From contig CM045763.1 in assembly GCA_025200525.1 (NCBI GenBank), positions 64,801,018-64,865,017 of the forward strand: a stretch of 64,000 nucleotides of DNA, written 5' to 3'. The position numbers and the translations under genes were made by a program. Under the pieces are notes generated by a model that did no database searches, was not told the origin of the DNA, and worked only from the letters and a program-made list of their open reading frames with translations. This DNA comes from Camellia lanceoleosa (Eukaryota; Streptophyta; Magnoliopsida; Ericales; Theaceae). Positions 33,526 through 45,095 of the stretch are shown here, in pieces (within the stretch, counting starts at the first letter, position 1; each line of letters begins with the position of its first letter).

Positions 33526-35342
33526 ATGCAAATGCATGTCAATGATTTATGGCATCTGGAAGGATCCGTGTATGTATATGGTCGTAGTAAGAATCATTAT
33601 GTTTTTCTGTTTGAACGAGTAGGCGACATGCATCGTATCATCGACAATGGTCATTATGCTATCCAAGGGGAACTTCTCATTGTTGATTACTGGAAGCCGG
33701 ATTTGGTTCTCAATCGGTTGATTTTCGATAAAATGTTGGTGTGGGTTCAGTTGTATGGTCTCCCACTAGAATGTTTTACTGAAGAGGCAGGGGTCCGACT
33801 AGGACGTGCTGTTGGCGAGGTGGTTAAAGTTGATATTGATTCTCTCATGCCTCGCAATATCCGATTTTTGCGTTTATGAGTGTGGGTATTTCTGGATAAA
33901 CCATTGATCAGTGGTTTCTTTCTTAAGTTCCGCAATGGTCAACAACATTGGATTAGCTGTCGATATGAGCGGGTTTGTAAGATTTGTAGGAATTGTGGTC
34001 GTGTTGGTCACACGATCAATGCTTGTGCATTATCCTTTGATGACGCTCAACGACAAATTGATGATAATCTTCAGGACATGAGTCGGCGCCTCCATTCTCC
34101 AGTGATGACTCAAGAATCGTCTCCCATGTACTCTACTACTATTCGAGCTAATGCCCATAGGCCGGATCGTCGCACTACTCGGATTTTTCAACAGTCCACA
34201 CATTCTCAAATGGAGATCCCTGAAGAAGAGATTCCACTTCACAATGGCCAGGATAACAATTTGGATGCGGATTTTGCCGCTATGTGGGAACACGATTGGG
34301 ATACCGGTTTACAACAAGGGACGCCTGAGGGGAGTGAGTCCACGCCACCAATTGTCCGGAGGGATGGAGTTATTTCGCCTGCCTTCTCCCCGCCAAATCG
34401 GTTAGTTGAGTCCGATGTACTTTCGGGTTTGGGTCAAGCTCCGGTGGACTCGGTAGGTGAGTTGGAAGTAATGTGGCATCAATGGGATGGTCATCTCTCA
34501 TCAATGGGCATCAGGCCAGGGCAGTTGGTGGCTGAACGAGTCGGCGTTAATGACCATGGCGTCAACAAAGACATTTACTATAGTTCTCTTAATGGTCCCG
34601 ATCAAAGCCCGCTACTTGCTTCAACGGAGGACGTTCTTTGAGCTGTTCAAATTAATGGGCCTGGCCCACGGTTGAATTTTCCTATGGGCGAGGCCCCACT
34701 TATCACTCGGGCCTTTGTCTGAGAAAGCTCAAGTAACTGGACACTAACAGGCTCGGCCAACTTTGAAGTTGGCCAATCTAGTTCTATGATAGCTAATGGA
34801 CCCCAGCCTTCTACTGTAGCAGCTGAAATTCCTACTCCTACTTCTTCTGTCTCTCTTGTAAGTGGGCCTTCAATCAGGAAACGACTAAGGGATATGGACT
34901 CAGGTTTTGACTTATTATATGATACAGAGCTCATGTTTGTTATAGATACGGTAAGGAGCCCCTTAACAGATGGTCCGCCTGAATTTTTTCTGCATAGCTC
35001 GGGTATGGTCTCAGACTCCATGTGTCCTCCTCAGAGCTTGGGTTCTCTTTTACATAAGCATATCTGTCGCCGGAAGAAAGCAAGGTACACTACTCCGTTG
35101 GTCTTGCATGGCCATGCACCTGTTGTCCCGTGTCCACCAAGGGTGGCGTCGGCCAGGTCTATGCCACAGCGTCGCTCTCGGAAGTTGTATTTTCGCTCGC
35201 GCCATATCCTGGCTGGTACGAGCTCTTCACTGGGCTTCTCTTCTCAGCGTCGTCGGGACCAATCCTCACATGCTTTTAGTGGCCATCAGAGGGGTGGTTC
35301 TACTACTACGGGTCTTCTTGTACAGGATGCCATCACCTCATA
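33526..35342 (+). pseudogene. LINE ORF1 (DUF4283, CCHC knuckle)
   Basis: Nucleic-acid binding protein of a plant L1 element. A DUF4283 domain covers about 33526-33960 (YAIQGELLIVDYWKPD, LVWVQLYGLPLE, LGRAVGEVVKVD). A zinc knuckle CKICRNCGRVGHTINAC follows at 33985-34035. The rest is a polar Ser/Pro-rich tail. One frame persists to 35342, with stops at 33877 (TTA TGA GTG), 34639 and 34720. The N terminus is not convincing before 33526, and its first part may lie in the decayed sequence from 33240 on. The tail would continue past the B insertion to about 62580. Confidence 0.83.
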
Positions 35343-36494
35343 ATCGGGTTACGATACTGGGGTCAGCTCACCGGAAGGCTGTGGTCTCTGCTATGAAGTT
35401 TCGCAGGCATGCTGTGATGCCCCTGTTCCGTAATATGCTAATTGGCCCTTAATTTAAATATGATTATGTGTTTGATATGACTTTGTGTGCCAATTGTGTG
35501 AATGTATGTGATTTTAGGACTTTATCTGCTCACCGTAGAAATATCTGTTTGAATAATCTGCTTCGAAAATTTAATTGAGGGCTTTATCGGCCATAGAACC
35601 CGAAATTGATCGTGCCATTGTGATTGGCATATTTTTAAAACCTACGGTGAAATTTGATTGAAAATTGATTTGGGCCAGATTAAATGGATTAAATTAATGT
35701 TATGGTGCCCAATTATTTTATATTAAAAGAATGTATTTGAGGGAGCTTTTAAAAAGGGCCATTATACACACTCAATTCCTCTTTTTGTTCATTTTGGCTG
35801 ATTTAACTCTCTAGAGAGAGAGAGACCCGAAAATTAGTGAGAGAAGAAGAAGATCATCTAAGTTTTACTCTTGAATCTTGGAAGCCTTGAAGGTTACTCA
35901 AGAATTGCTATAGATTGTGAGAATTTAAGCTCCTAGGTGAGTATTTCATGGGTTATAGTTTGTAATTTTGTAAAATTAAAGTTGATTAATGATCAAGAGC
36001 AAGAATTGTGCCATAAGTGAAGGAATTGTGTAGTATTTGATGAATTTGAAGTCAATTGATGCATACATGTAGGAAATTGCTATGAATTTCCATAATTGAG
36101 CACAATGTGTGTAATCCATGTAGGATTTTGGTTAAAGCTCATGTTTGTAATCACCATTTACACCATGAAAGTTGAAATGGGAGTTATATTCCACATGCAT
36201 GTACAATTTATGGAAATATGAGTAGAAAGACATGGAATTGTTATGTTGAAAATGAGTTTGGTGTTGATTGGGACATGCATGTGATTATATTGTTAAATTG
36301 AGCTTCAAAATGTTGTAATTGGGTATTTATACCATGTTAGTATATGTATATGTGAAGATTGAGCCAAAAACATGCATCTTGAACCTTTGAATATCAAGTT
36401 GAAGCTCAAGAACACATTCTGAAAAACCCAGAAAATTTGGTGCCCACTTGAGCATGAAAAACGGGCTCCCAGCATTTTCTGCAGACATGGTGTC

Positions 36495-36639
36495 CGCTCG
36501 AGCGGGGGAAGTTGACGCTCGAGCGGGGAGCTATGTAGACGCTCAAGCGGCAGGGTTCACGCTCGAGCGGGAATTTGAGGTAACCAGCACTTTTGTGGGC
36601 TTAAGGGTCCGCTCGAGCGGGGAAGTCCACGCTCGAGCG
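36495..36639. repeat. Cluster of CGCTCGAGCG palindromes in B 5' LTR
   Basis: Perfect copies at 36495, 36516, 36560, 36610 and 36630, plus one CTCAAG variant near 36540. Most are followed by GGG. Confidence 0.9.
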
Positions 36640-36955
36640 GGGACCCTGTTTTCTGAAATTCTGAAAATGCATTATGTGTTATATTTTCCGTTCTCTTTCA
36701 CTTGTAAGCACTCTTAGGCATATGTTAAGCATTGTAAATGAGTTAATGAGATAAGAATAAAGCCTAAAGAGGAATATGTGAATTAAAGAACGGATTGAGT
36801 TATTTGTGACCCGTATATGTTATGTGATGTGTAGGGTCAAGCTCCAGGGCAAATTTGCAAGCCGATCACTGTGAGTAATATCTTAACAAGATAATTGTAG
36901 TATGTTATTGTCCTATTGTTACTTCTGCGTAAGTTTCGTAAGTTCATTAATTTGG

Positions 36956-37147
36956 ATAATTGGGCCAAAGGCCGATGGAAATGAATAACTGGGCCAAAGG
37001 CCGATGGAAATGGATAATTGGGCCAAAGGCCGATGGAAATGAATAATTGGGCCAAAGGCCGATGGAAATGGATAATTGGGCCAAAGGCCGATTGAAATAA
37101 ATGATTGGGCCCAAGGCCGATTGACATGAATGATTGGGCCGAAGGCC
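36956..37147. repeat. 29-bp tandem repeat, seven copies (B 5' LTR)
   Basis: The unit is ATAATTGGGCCAAAGGCCGA followed by TGGAAATGA. The 3' LTR has eight copies. Confidence 0.92.
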
Positions 37148-37676
37148 ATTTGTTGTACTGTTTCAATAATTGCTTATGTAACTTGTTATTTGATATTATT
37201 CACTGGGCATTCGCTCACGCTCATTCATGTAATTGTAGGTGAACCAAATGAGGTCCAACCCCAGCCCCAGTGAAGTCAGCCAGGGTCAGCAGGAGTTTTG
37301 GGAGAGTCAGCCTTGAGTCTCACGCACGAGACCCAACCTTGCCATTTTGTTACGTATTTATATTATGTTCTGTTGGCAAGGATCTTTGTGTATATTTGTA
37401 TATAGTTTGCTATGGGTTGACTCAGTCGGTATGATCCTGTCTGTAAAGAAGCTTTGCTACTACACTTTTGATGTGGGTTATTAACATATAGGAGTATGGC
37501 TTGTTTTGGTGTGCATATAAGCACAGCTCTATGGACAAAGTTTTAAGTTTTTGCTTCCGTTTGGCCCCTTTTTCTCTGATAATTCATATTTGTTGCTATT
37601 GAGGCCATAGGTAATCTAAGGATTACTGGCTGGTTATGTCCTTAACCCTTAGGGGCGGGTTCGGGTCATGACAGAG

Positions 37677-37691
37677 TGGTATCAGAGTACG
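37677..37691 (+). other. Primer binding site of element B (initiator Met tRNA)
   Basis: TGGTATCAGAGTACG, 3 bp after the LTR. TGGTATCAGAGC is the standard initiator-methionine tRNA site in plant LTR elements; one base differs here. Confidence 0.9.
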
Positions 37692-37912
37692 AGTTAATAA
37701 CTCACACACTTGTCCAAAAGAGCAATAAGCGTCTAGAAAAAACCTAGGATGCATTCATAAGTATGAATTTGACAGCACCAAGTGTATGCATAAATGTTTC
37801 GATATGAACGACTATGTGCCAGGAATTATGATTTGCCTGCATCGCAAATTATCTGGATGTGTGTGCTCTTAAATATATGCATAAAATATGTTTTTATGAA
37901 GTATAATGTAAG

Positions 37913-38830
37913 TTGTCTCAGATGGTGAGAACAAGAGGCGATGAGTTGGAGGAATCCTCTACAGCCAGAATAGACCAAATGGAAAGATTGCTACAGGAAA
38001 TGGCAGAAGCCTTGAGACAGCAACATGAGTGGCAACAACAGTGGCAGCAACCATATCCGCCACCTCCACCACCGGCACCCCCTGTGCCAGATAATCAGAA
38101 CGATGACCGAATCATAGCCCTCACCAAAGAGTTCAAGAAAATGAAACCACCCCAGTTCCATGGCGGACTAGATCCTTTGAAAGCTGAAGCTTGGGTCCTC
38201 GGCATCGAAAAACTGTTTGAAGTATTCCCATGTTCAGAGGCACAGAAAGTGCTTCTAGCCACCTTTATGCTAAAGGATGAAGCGAGAAGATGGTGGATGT
38301 TGATGCGTGAGAGTTACAAAGATGCTGATTGGGCAAAGTTTTTAGAAATATTTTACGACAAGTACTTTCCGCAGTGTGTTAGGGATAGGAAAGTGGCGGA
38401 ATTTATGGAACTGAAACAAGGCAGCATGACCGTAGCTGAGTATGAGGCCAAATTCACCGAATTGGCCAGGTTTGCGCCACACGTGATTGACACGGATTAT
38501 AAGAAGGCGCGACATTTTGAAGGTGGGCTCCGAGATGATATTCTAGAAAGGGTGAACGTCTTGAATTTGGAGACATACATAGGGGTGCTAGACAGGGCCA
38601 TTATCTCAGAGACTAATATAGCTAGACAAGCTAAGCCAACAACAGAATGGAAAGCTAACAAAAGGCAAGGTTTCTTTTCGAAGAAAAAGTTTTCAAAGAA
38701 GCAAAATACGGGCTCCTCGAATACCTCCAATTCTTCCCGAGACGCAACCCCGTTGTGTGCCACCTGTGGTAATAGGCATCGTGGGGTTTGCTACCGTATG
38801 ACAGGAGCTTGTTTTAATTGTGGCAAGTAA
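37913..38830 (+). pseudogene. gag: gag of element B
   Basis: Capsid and nucleocapsid precursor. A Gln/Pro-rich N terminus leads to the gag domain (PPQFHGGLDPLKAEAWV, MLKDEARRWWMLM, FYDKYFPQCVRDRKVAEF, GSMTVAEYEAKFTELARFAP). A basic Lys/Ser linker and a CCHC knuckle CFNCGK-stop-GHIARDC follow. The TAA at 38828 replaces one knuckle codon; the same frame continues open through protease and RT to about 39940. The start at 37913 is an upstream in-frame ATG; MVRTRGDELEE at 37922 is an equally good start. Confidence 0.9.
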
Positions 38831-39937
38831 GGGCATATAGCCAGAGATTGCAAACAAAATCGTGGGAAATTTGCTGCTAGTTCAACAGCATCAGTCCCAA
38901 AGCCGGGAAATGTTATGGGACCTACCCCCACCGGAGATACTGTGAGACAGGGGAGAGTTTTTGCGCTTGTTCCGGGTGATACACGGAATGCCAATGCCGT
39001 TGTCTCAGGTACTATCTCAATATGTAATCAGGATGCTTTTGTATTAATTGATTCTGGATCAACGCACTCATTTGTGACATATGCATTTGCATCTAGACTG
39101 AAAAGACCTCCAGAATTGTTGCCATATTTGTTATGTGTGTCTGCACTATCGGGGGAATCTGTGTTATGTGACTATATATATCGGTTTTGTGACATGCATA
39201 TTGAGGATGCTACCATGTATGTAGATTTGTTGCCCTTAAACTTTAGACACTTCGATGTAATTTTGGGCATGGATTGGTTGACCAAATATTGTGCCACCAT
39301 AGATTGTGTGACAAAGAGGGTAGTGTTTAAACCACCAGAACAAAAAGAGATTGTGTTTGTGGGAAATGGGGTAGTGCCTCCACCATATTTGATATCTGCA
39401 ATGAAAGCATGTAAATTGATCAGGAAAGGGTGCCAGGGTTATTTATGTTATGTATTGACTGAACAATCTGTGAATGTTGAATTGAATGATATTCCCATTG
39501 TTAGAGAATTCCTAGATGTGTTTCCAAATGAATTACCAGGGGAATTGGTAGACAGGGAGATAGAGTTTACTATTGAGACAGTGCCAGGCACCCAGCCTAT
39601 TTCTAAAACTCCCTACAGGATGGCTACCGCCGAAATGAAAGAATTAAAGGAACAGTTGCAAGACCTTCTTAATAAAGGGTTTATCCGGCCTAGCACTTCG
39701 CCTTGGGGTGCACCGGTGTTATTTGTGAAAAAGAAGGACGGTACTTTGCGCCTGTGCATCGATTATCGGGAATTGAACAAGGTAACGATAAAGAACAAGT
39801 ATCCGTTACCCCGTATTGATGATTTATTTGATCAGTTGCAGGGATCACAGGTGTTTTCCAAGATTGATTTGAGATCCGGGTATCATCAGTTGAAGGTTAA
39901 GGCAGAGGATGTTGAGAAAACAGCATTCAGAACGAGT
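38831..39937 (+). pseudogene. Protease and N-terminal RT of element B
   Basis: Same frame as gag. The protease active site is [14 protein letters not shown] (about 39031-39072). The RT blocks are [30 protein letters not shown] (about 39707-39766), [10 protein letters not shown] and [10 protein letters not shown] (to about 39934). There the frame jumps straight to the sequence upstream of the catalytic YxDD region. About 40 residues are missing, and the frame changes from 2 to 3. Confidence 0.9.
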
Positions 39938-40808
39938 CTTCATCGACGATATCTTGATATATTCTAAAGATAGACTTGAACATGAACAACATTTGAGGAC
40001 TGTCTTACAAATACTTCGGGAAAGGAAATTATTTGCCAAACTAAAGAAATGTGAGTTTTGGTTGAGTGAAGTTGTTTTCTTAGGACATGTGATCAACAAC
40101 AAGGAAGGAATTTCAGTGGACCCATAGAAAATAGAAGCAATCGTGAATTGGCCTACACCGACTAATGTGACAAAAGTCCGTAGCTTCATGGGCTTAGCTG
40201 TGTACTACAGGAGGTTTGTGAAAGATTTTTCGAAACTAGCTGTGCCTCTTACCCAATTGACACGTAAAGGGCAACCATTTGAGTGGAACAGTGAAAGAGA
40301 ATCAGCCTTTCATGAATTGAAGACAAGATTGACCACTGCACCAATTTTGACATTACCTTCAAGTATCGGAAATTTCGTGATTTTCAGTGATGCGTCTTAT
40401 AAGGGTTTGGGTTGTGTGTTAATGCAGAACGGGAAGGTTATTGCTTACGCCTCTCGACAGTTGAGGCCACATAAGAAGAATTATCCAACACATGACCTAG
40501 AGTTGGCCGCGGTTGTTTTTGCTTTGAAAATTTGGCGGCATTACTTGTATGGGGCAAAATGTGAAGTCTACATGGATCATAAGAGCCTGAAATACTTCTT
40601 CACGCAGAAAGAGCTGAACATGCGCCAGAGAAGATGGCTAGAACTGATAAAAGACTACGATCTAGAGATTCAGTATCACCCCGGGAGAGCTAATACAGTG
40701 GCTAACGCTTTGAGTAGAAAATCAACAGGGAATATGGCTTGCTTGCTTACTGAGCAGAAGGAGATTTTGCAGGACTTTAAGAAGTCTGAAATTGAAGTGG
40801 TGGTATGT
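39938..40808 (+). pseudogene. C-terminal RT and RNase H of element B
   Basis: Resumes with [13 protein letters not shown], whose FIDD is the catalytic RT motif, then [15 protein letters not shown] at 40125 replaces the codon after DP. RNase H is visible with [35 protein letters not shown] and [20 protein letters not shown], then [16 protein letters not shown]. It is cut at 40808 by element C; integrase resumes at 58656 in the same frame. Confidence 0.92.
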
Positions 40809-43573
40809 TGTAACAACCCTCACCACTGATCACTAATTGACCGCTGATTACTGATACTGTCGCTGTTTACTGCTAAACCGAGACTGATTATGATCGGTAA
40901 TTGAATTGATTGAAATACTAAACTGACTGACTGAAGTACTGAACTGATCGATTGACTGTAACTGTTTAAATGCATAATCTATCTGTTTGACTGCCAAATT
41001 ATCTGTTCTTGTCTTATGCATTAAACTGCAAATTGAAGGCCTTATCGGCGGCCGAAGCCAAAATTGATTAATGTTCTGTGTTAATCATAATTAATGTGAT
41101 TTTATGGCACATTTATCTGAAAATTGATTTGGTATGGTTAAATTAGATTAAAAATGGATAAAATTTAAAGTTTGACTTATTTACCAAAACGCCACTTAGT
41201 GGCCACTACTCTACATTTGTTGAGACTTGTATTCATGGAATCAAAAACACTTCATCAGCTCATTTGTGGCCTCTCAACCGAAATTAGAGAGAGAGGGAGG
41301 GAATTGAAAGGGATTTTGGCTATAATTTGATAATCCTTGAGGAAATTGAAGTATAGTTTGCAAATTGAGCCTCTAAACCCTGAATACAAGACTTAGGTAT
41401 GAATTTCAACCCTCATTGATGTCCTTAAGGTTGATTCTTGCTAGATTCATGGCAAATTATAGAGTTAAGACATAAATTGGTTCTATAGTGTTGAATTAGA
41501 ACTCATTTCATGCATGCATGTGTGTATTGATAAATTTTGAGTTGATTTCATGGCCAATTGTCACATGCATGTGCATAATCAAGCTTAAGTCCATGTTTTC
41601 AACTTGTTTTGAAAAGAATGAGCTCATTTGAGCAAGCTTTGAAGTTAAATGTGGTTTGAATCCATGCATGTTGCATATTCTCCATGTTCATGAAAAATGG
41701 GTTTGAAAAATGGGTTTAATTGACTCACCTTTGGGGCTTGAATTCATAAATTGAGCTTTGAAACTTGTTATACATTGAATTTAGATATGTTTTCCAGAAT
41801 TTGGACCCAAGAGGTCGAGTTTTGAGTGAAAGAATGCTTAGTTTGAGCTTAGGAGACAAATCTGGGAATTCCAGAATTTGGCTTCTTCGCTCGAGCGAAG
41901 GATTCTTCGCTCGAGCGACCAACCTTTGTTCGAAGCTACGCTCGAGCGTAGAATTGGTGGCTCGAGCGTAAAATTGCAAAGATCGATTTTTTCTTGTTTT
42001 TGTGAGACCGCTCGAGCGAAGGATTTCTCGCTCGAGCGAAGCCTTTGATTTTGGAAGCTCGCTCGAGCGAAGGAAGGCTCGCTCAAGCGAGGATCCTATT
42101 TTCAGCAAACTTTGCAAAATGTTTTCTGAGTGCATCTTTGCATCCTTATCCCATTCTAGGCATTCTTAGGCCTAGTTTAAGACATCTTAATGAGGATATA
42201 GATGTAGAACACACCGAGGCAAATTAGGGATTAAGTTATTGATCTTCCCCAACTGTATAGCTTAGTGTGTGTTCATCCTGTATACTGTGTAGGGTTGGCT
42301 TACTGAGAGGACGCTCTAGCTTCGTAGCCCGAACTCGTGAGTAACAAGCGTGTAAAGATATGTTCAAAAATGATTATCTTCGAATCGCTATTTACTTTAT
42401 TGAATTGCTTACCTTATTGATTTGTCTACTTTATTGAGCTGTTTTCTTTGAACCGTTCCTCGAATCAAATGTTTACTAAATTGAGCTATTTTAAAGCCTT
42501 ATTGAATTGAACTGGTTACTAAACTGTTCACCGAATTGATATTGTTATCGAATCTTGATCTTGTGTCTTGAATGAGCGTATGTCTTATATTACGAGGCAT
42601 CTTTGTGGCATCCTTGGCACCCTCATTTCTTTATTCTTTGTGACAGAGAGACCTCTGTCGGTTCCCAAGTTTGGAACCACTACTGTTTACTGTTATGATG
42701 GCTATTCTGTATTTCTGATATGGAACAAAGTCTTTGTCGGAACTAAGTGCTACTGTGAGCCACCTCTAGAATCTCTGAACTAAGTGCTCTGATGTGAGCC
42801 ACCTCTAGAATCAGACGAGACACCTCTTGAATCCACAATCTTGTCTTGTTCTCTGAAATAATCTTTATTCTTATTCTTTATCTTGATGGCCATCATTCTT
42901 GTTTGGTTTGTTAAGACCGGTCTTTTAAGACCTCTTGTTTATTGTATCTATGCCAATGGATGTACCATATATCAACGCTTTAAGCGAATAGTATTATAAC
43001 TCGAACTATGAGCCACAAATGAATAGTGATAAAGTATTTGAAATACTGTTTTCAATCTTGAAAGGACATTTATTCTTAACCCCTTTACGCATTGTGTTAT
43101 TCATGGGCTTTAGCTCCTTTGCTCATATATATATGTAGGTGTCACAGCACCAGACCCATGACTAGGCGTCGAGCAAGCTTTAATTTTGTCAAGCCAACCA
43201 CGTGCCTCACTGCGAGGTTAGAGCTTATCACGCTATGGCTTAGGGGTTTAGGGCTGTTTTATTTCCCTGTTTGTCTCAGTAATCGATACATTTCTTGTAT
43301 GGTGATATGCCGTCTTGTCTTGTTTAATAGGGATTAAGTCCAGTTTGGTGATTGTATATTTTGTGCATACTATTCATCTTGAAGGTATAAATGTATGAAA
43401 AATCTTTTTGCATCTGATATCCTGACTCATTGGACATTGTTTGTTTCCTGTTTTGGCTTCCGCCATGCCCCCATACTACGCTTTACTATTTTCTTTATTC
43501 ACGAGGCCTTTGGTAATCCGGATTCTTGGCGATTCTGATGCTAAACCCATAAGGGCGGGTTTGGGTCGTGACA
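40809..43573 (+). repeat. 5' LTR of element C (2.77 kb)
   Basis: Pairs with 55918-58650. It carries CTCGAG palindromes at 41885-42092 and a long conserved stretch 41030-41870. Confidence 0.92.
41885..42092. repeat. Cluster of CGCTCGAGCG palindromes in C 5' LTR
   Basis: Includes two 16-bp perfect palindromes, CTTCGCTCGAGCGAAG (41885-41900) and CTACGCTCGAGCGTAG (41936-41951), several TCGCTCGAGCGA copies and one CTCAAG variant. Confidence 0.9.
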
Positions 43574-43576
43574 GAG

Positions 43577-43590
43577 TGGTATCAGAGCGA
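43577..43590 (+). other. Primer binding site of element C
   Basis: TGGTATCAGAGCGA, an initiator Met tRNA-type site 3 bp after the LTR. Confidence 0.9.
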
Positions 43591-43989
43591 TACTTAACAA
43601 CGAGTCGTACCGCACACACGTGTCCAAATGAGCTATAGGACGTCCTAGAAAAGAAGTAAGAGCATTGCATGAGCATAAGAAGTGTGTGTGGTTATGACAT
43701 GACTGATTATATGCTAATGTGTTAAACTGTTTAAGTATGCAACTGTTTATGTTTATAATTGCTACCACTGCTTATAGTGAAATGAAACGAAGCCTATATG
43801 CATACTAAAGAAGTTAAATGGAATGACATGTAATGTTAATGTACTCTTGTTGTGAAATCTATAAGAAAATGAGCGTGTGAAAGTGAAGGGTCATGTGACC
43901 GTACTGGCTGAAATGAAAGTATACACACGTCTGATATGAGATAAAACGTGAAATCAGTAAGAACCTCTCCTATATTGATAACCACCCCG

Positions 43990-44520
43990 TTGTGCGAAAC
44001 AAGGGAAAGGATGAGGAACGTAGGCGAAACCGAATCTTCTGATGTTAGAGTTAACAGGCTAGAAGGAATGGTTGACGTCTTAACTGGAAAATTGAAGAGA
44101 TAAAAAGGGCCGACATACGTGCTTGAATCAACTGAATATGAACTCATGACATTGATACAAAAAACCCAAATAAACTGAAACCACCGAAATTTCTGGGAGG
44201 TACCGAACCACTGAAAACTGAGACTTGGGTTTAGAAATTGAGAAAATATGTGAAGTTTCTTCGAAAAATACTTTCCCCAATGCATCCGAGGTAGGAAAGT
44301 ACCTGAGTTTGAACAACTTGAAAGGTGATAAGACTGTGCTTAAATATGAGGTAAAATTTACCTAACTAGCTTGATAGGCACCCCACATGATAGGTACGGA
44401 CTACAAAGACTAGAAAAGAACTGAAGGTGGGTGTGACCTAGATGTGATTGACTGAATCGACGTTTTAAAACTGCCAAAGTATGTAGATGTCCTGGATAGA
44501 GTATAATGTCTGAGATAACG
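43990..44520 (+). pseudogene. gag: Decayed gag of element C
   Basis: Fragments in shifting frames match gag of element B: PPKFLGGTEPLKTETWV near 44180, KYFPQCIRGRKVPEFEQLE near 44267 and later traces of the TDYKKARHFEGG region. Many stops and indels; not translatable. Confidence 0.75.
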
Positions 44521-45095
44521 TAGCGGCATTGAAATATCCAAATCAACATCGTCAACTGAATCAGAAAGAATGCAACGGAAGTAACAGAAAGTGAAAATGA
44601 CCGGTAAATCAATGACCTCCGTGAATGGAAAATCTCGGGTAATAGCTTTGACCAATGAAGGTCGAAGAAGCAAAGTGAACATATTGACTGAACCGATTGA
44701 ATTACCGGAACTATGAACCAGATATTATGAGAACTGTTAGGACTTGTGAACGACGAGAACTTGCTGAGTTAGGTCCTTGTAACGTATTGCAACAACCGAA
44801 TGTGAACTGTTAGATGTGACCTTTTGAACTGTGTTAGAACTGTTGAATATGGGGACACCTTATGATTGACTGTAATTCGAGAAATTTCTACAACTATGAT
44901 TCGTACTGAACTGTTAGCTATTGAGGGACATCATTGAATGAACGAACTCTTGAACTCGAATTATACACATGAACTGTTTGTGTGTGGGACTGCTGAAATT
45001 AAGAACCCATATTGGTCTGTAAAGATGAACTTCTTCTTATGAATTTGTGAACGAATGCCTACATGAAAAACTGATTTTTGAACTCACACCTGTAT
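44521..45095. other. Non-coding remainder of C internal region (left part)
   Basis: Low-information sequence with frequent GAACTG words. No protease or RT motif can be recognised. Confidence 0.5.

Larger units (their letters stand above)
35413..37673 (+). repeat. 5' LTR of element B (2.26 kb)
   Basis: Matches 60177-62448 almost throughout. It carries the CGCTCGAGCG palindromes (36495-36639) and a 29-bp tandem array (36956-37147). Confidence 0.93.

Noticed and set aside
36837..37166. Minus-strand repeated-peptide frame, also at 61583-61941
   Set aside because: Product of the 29-bp LTR tandem repeat read in the antisense direction; frames shift between LTRs.
43441..43768. Small frames at the C LTR edge
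   Set aside because: They span the LTR end and primer site and are not conserved in the other LTR.
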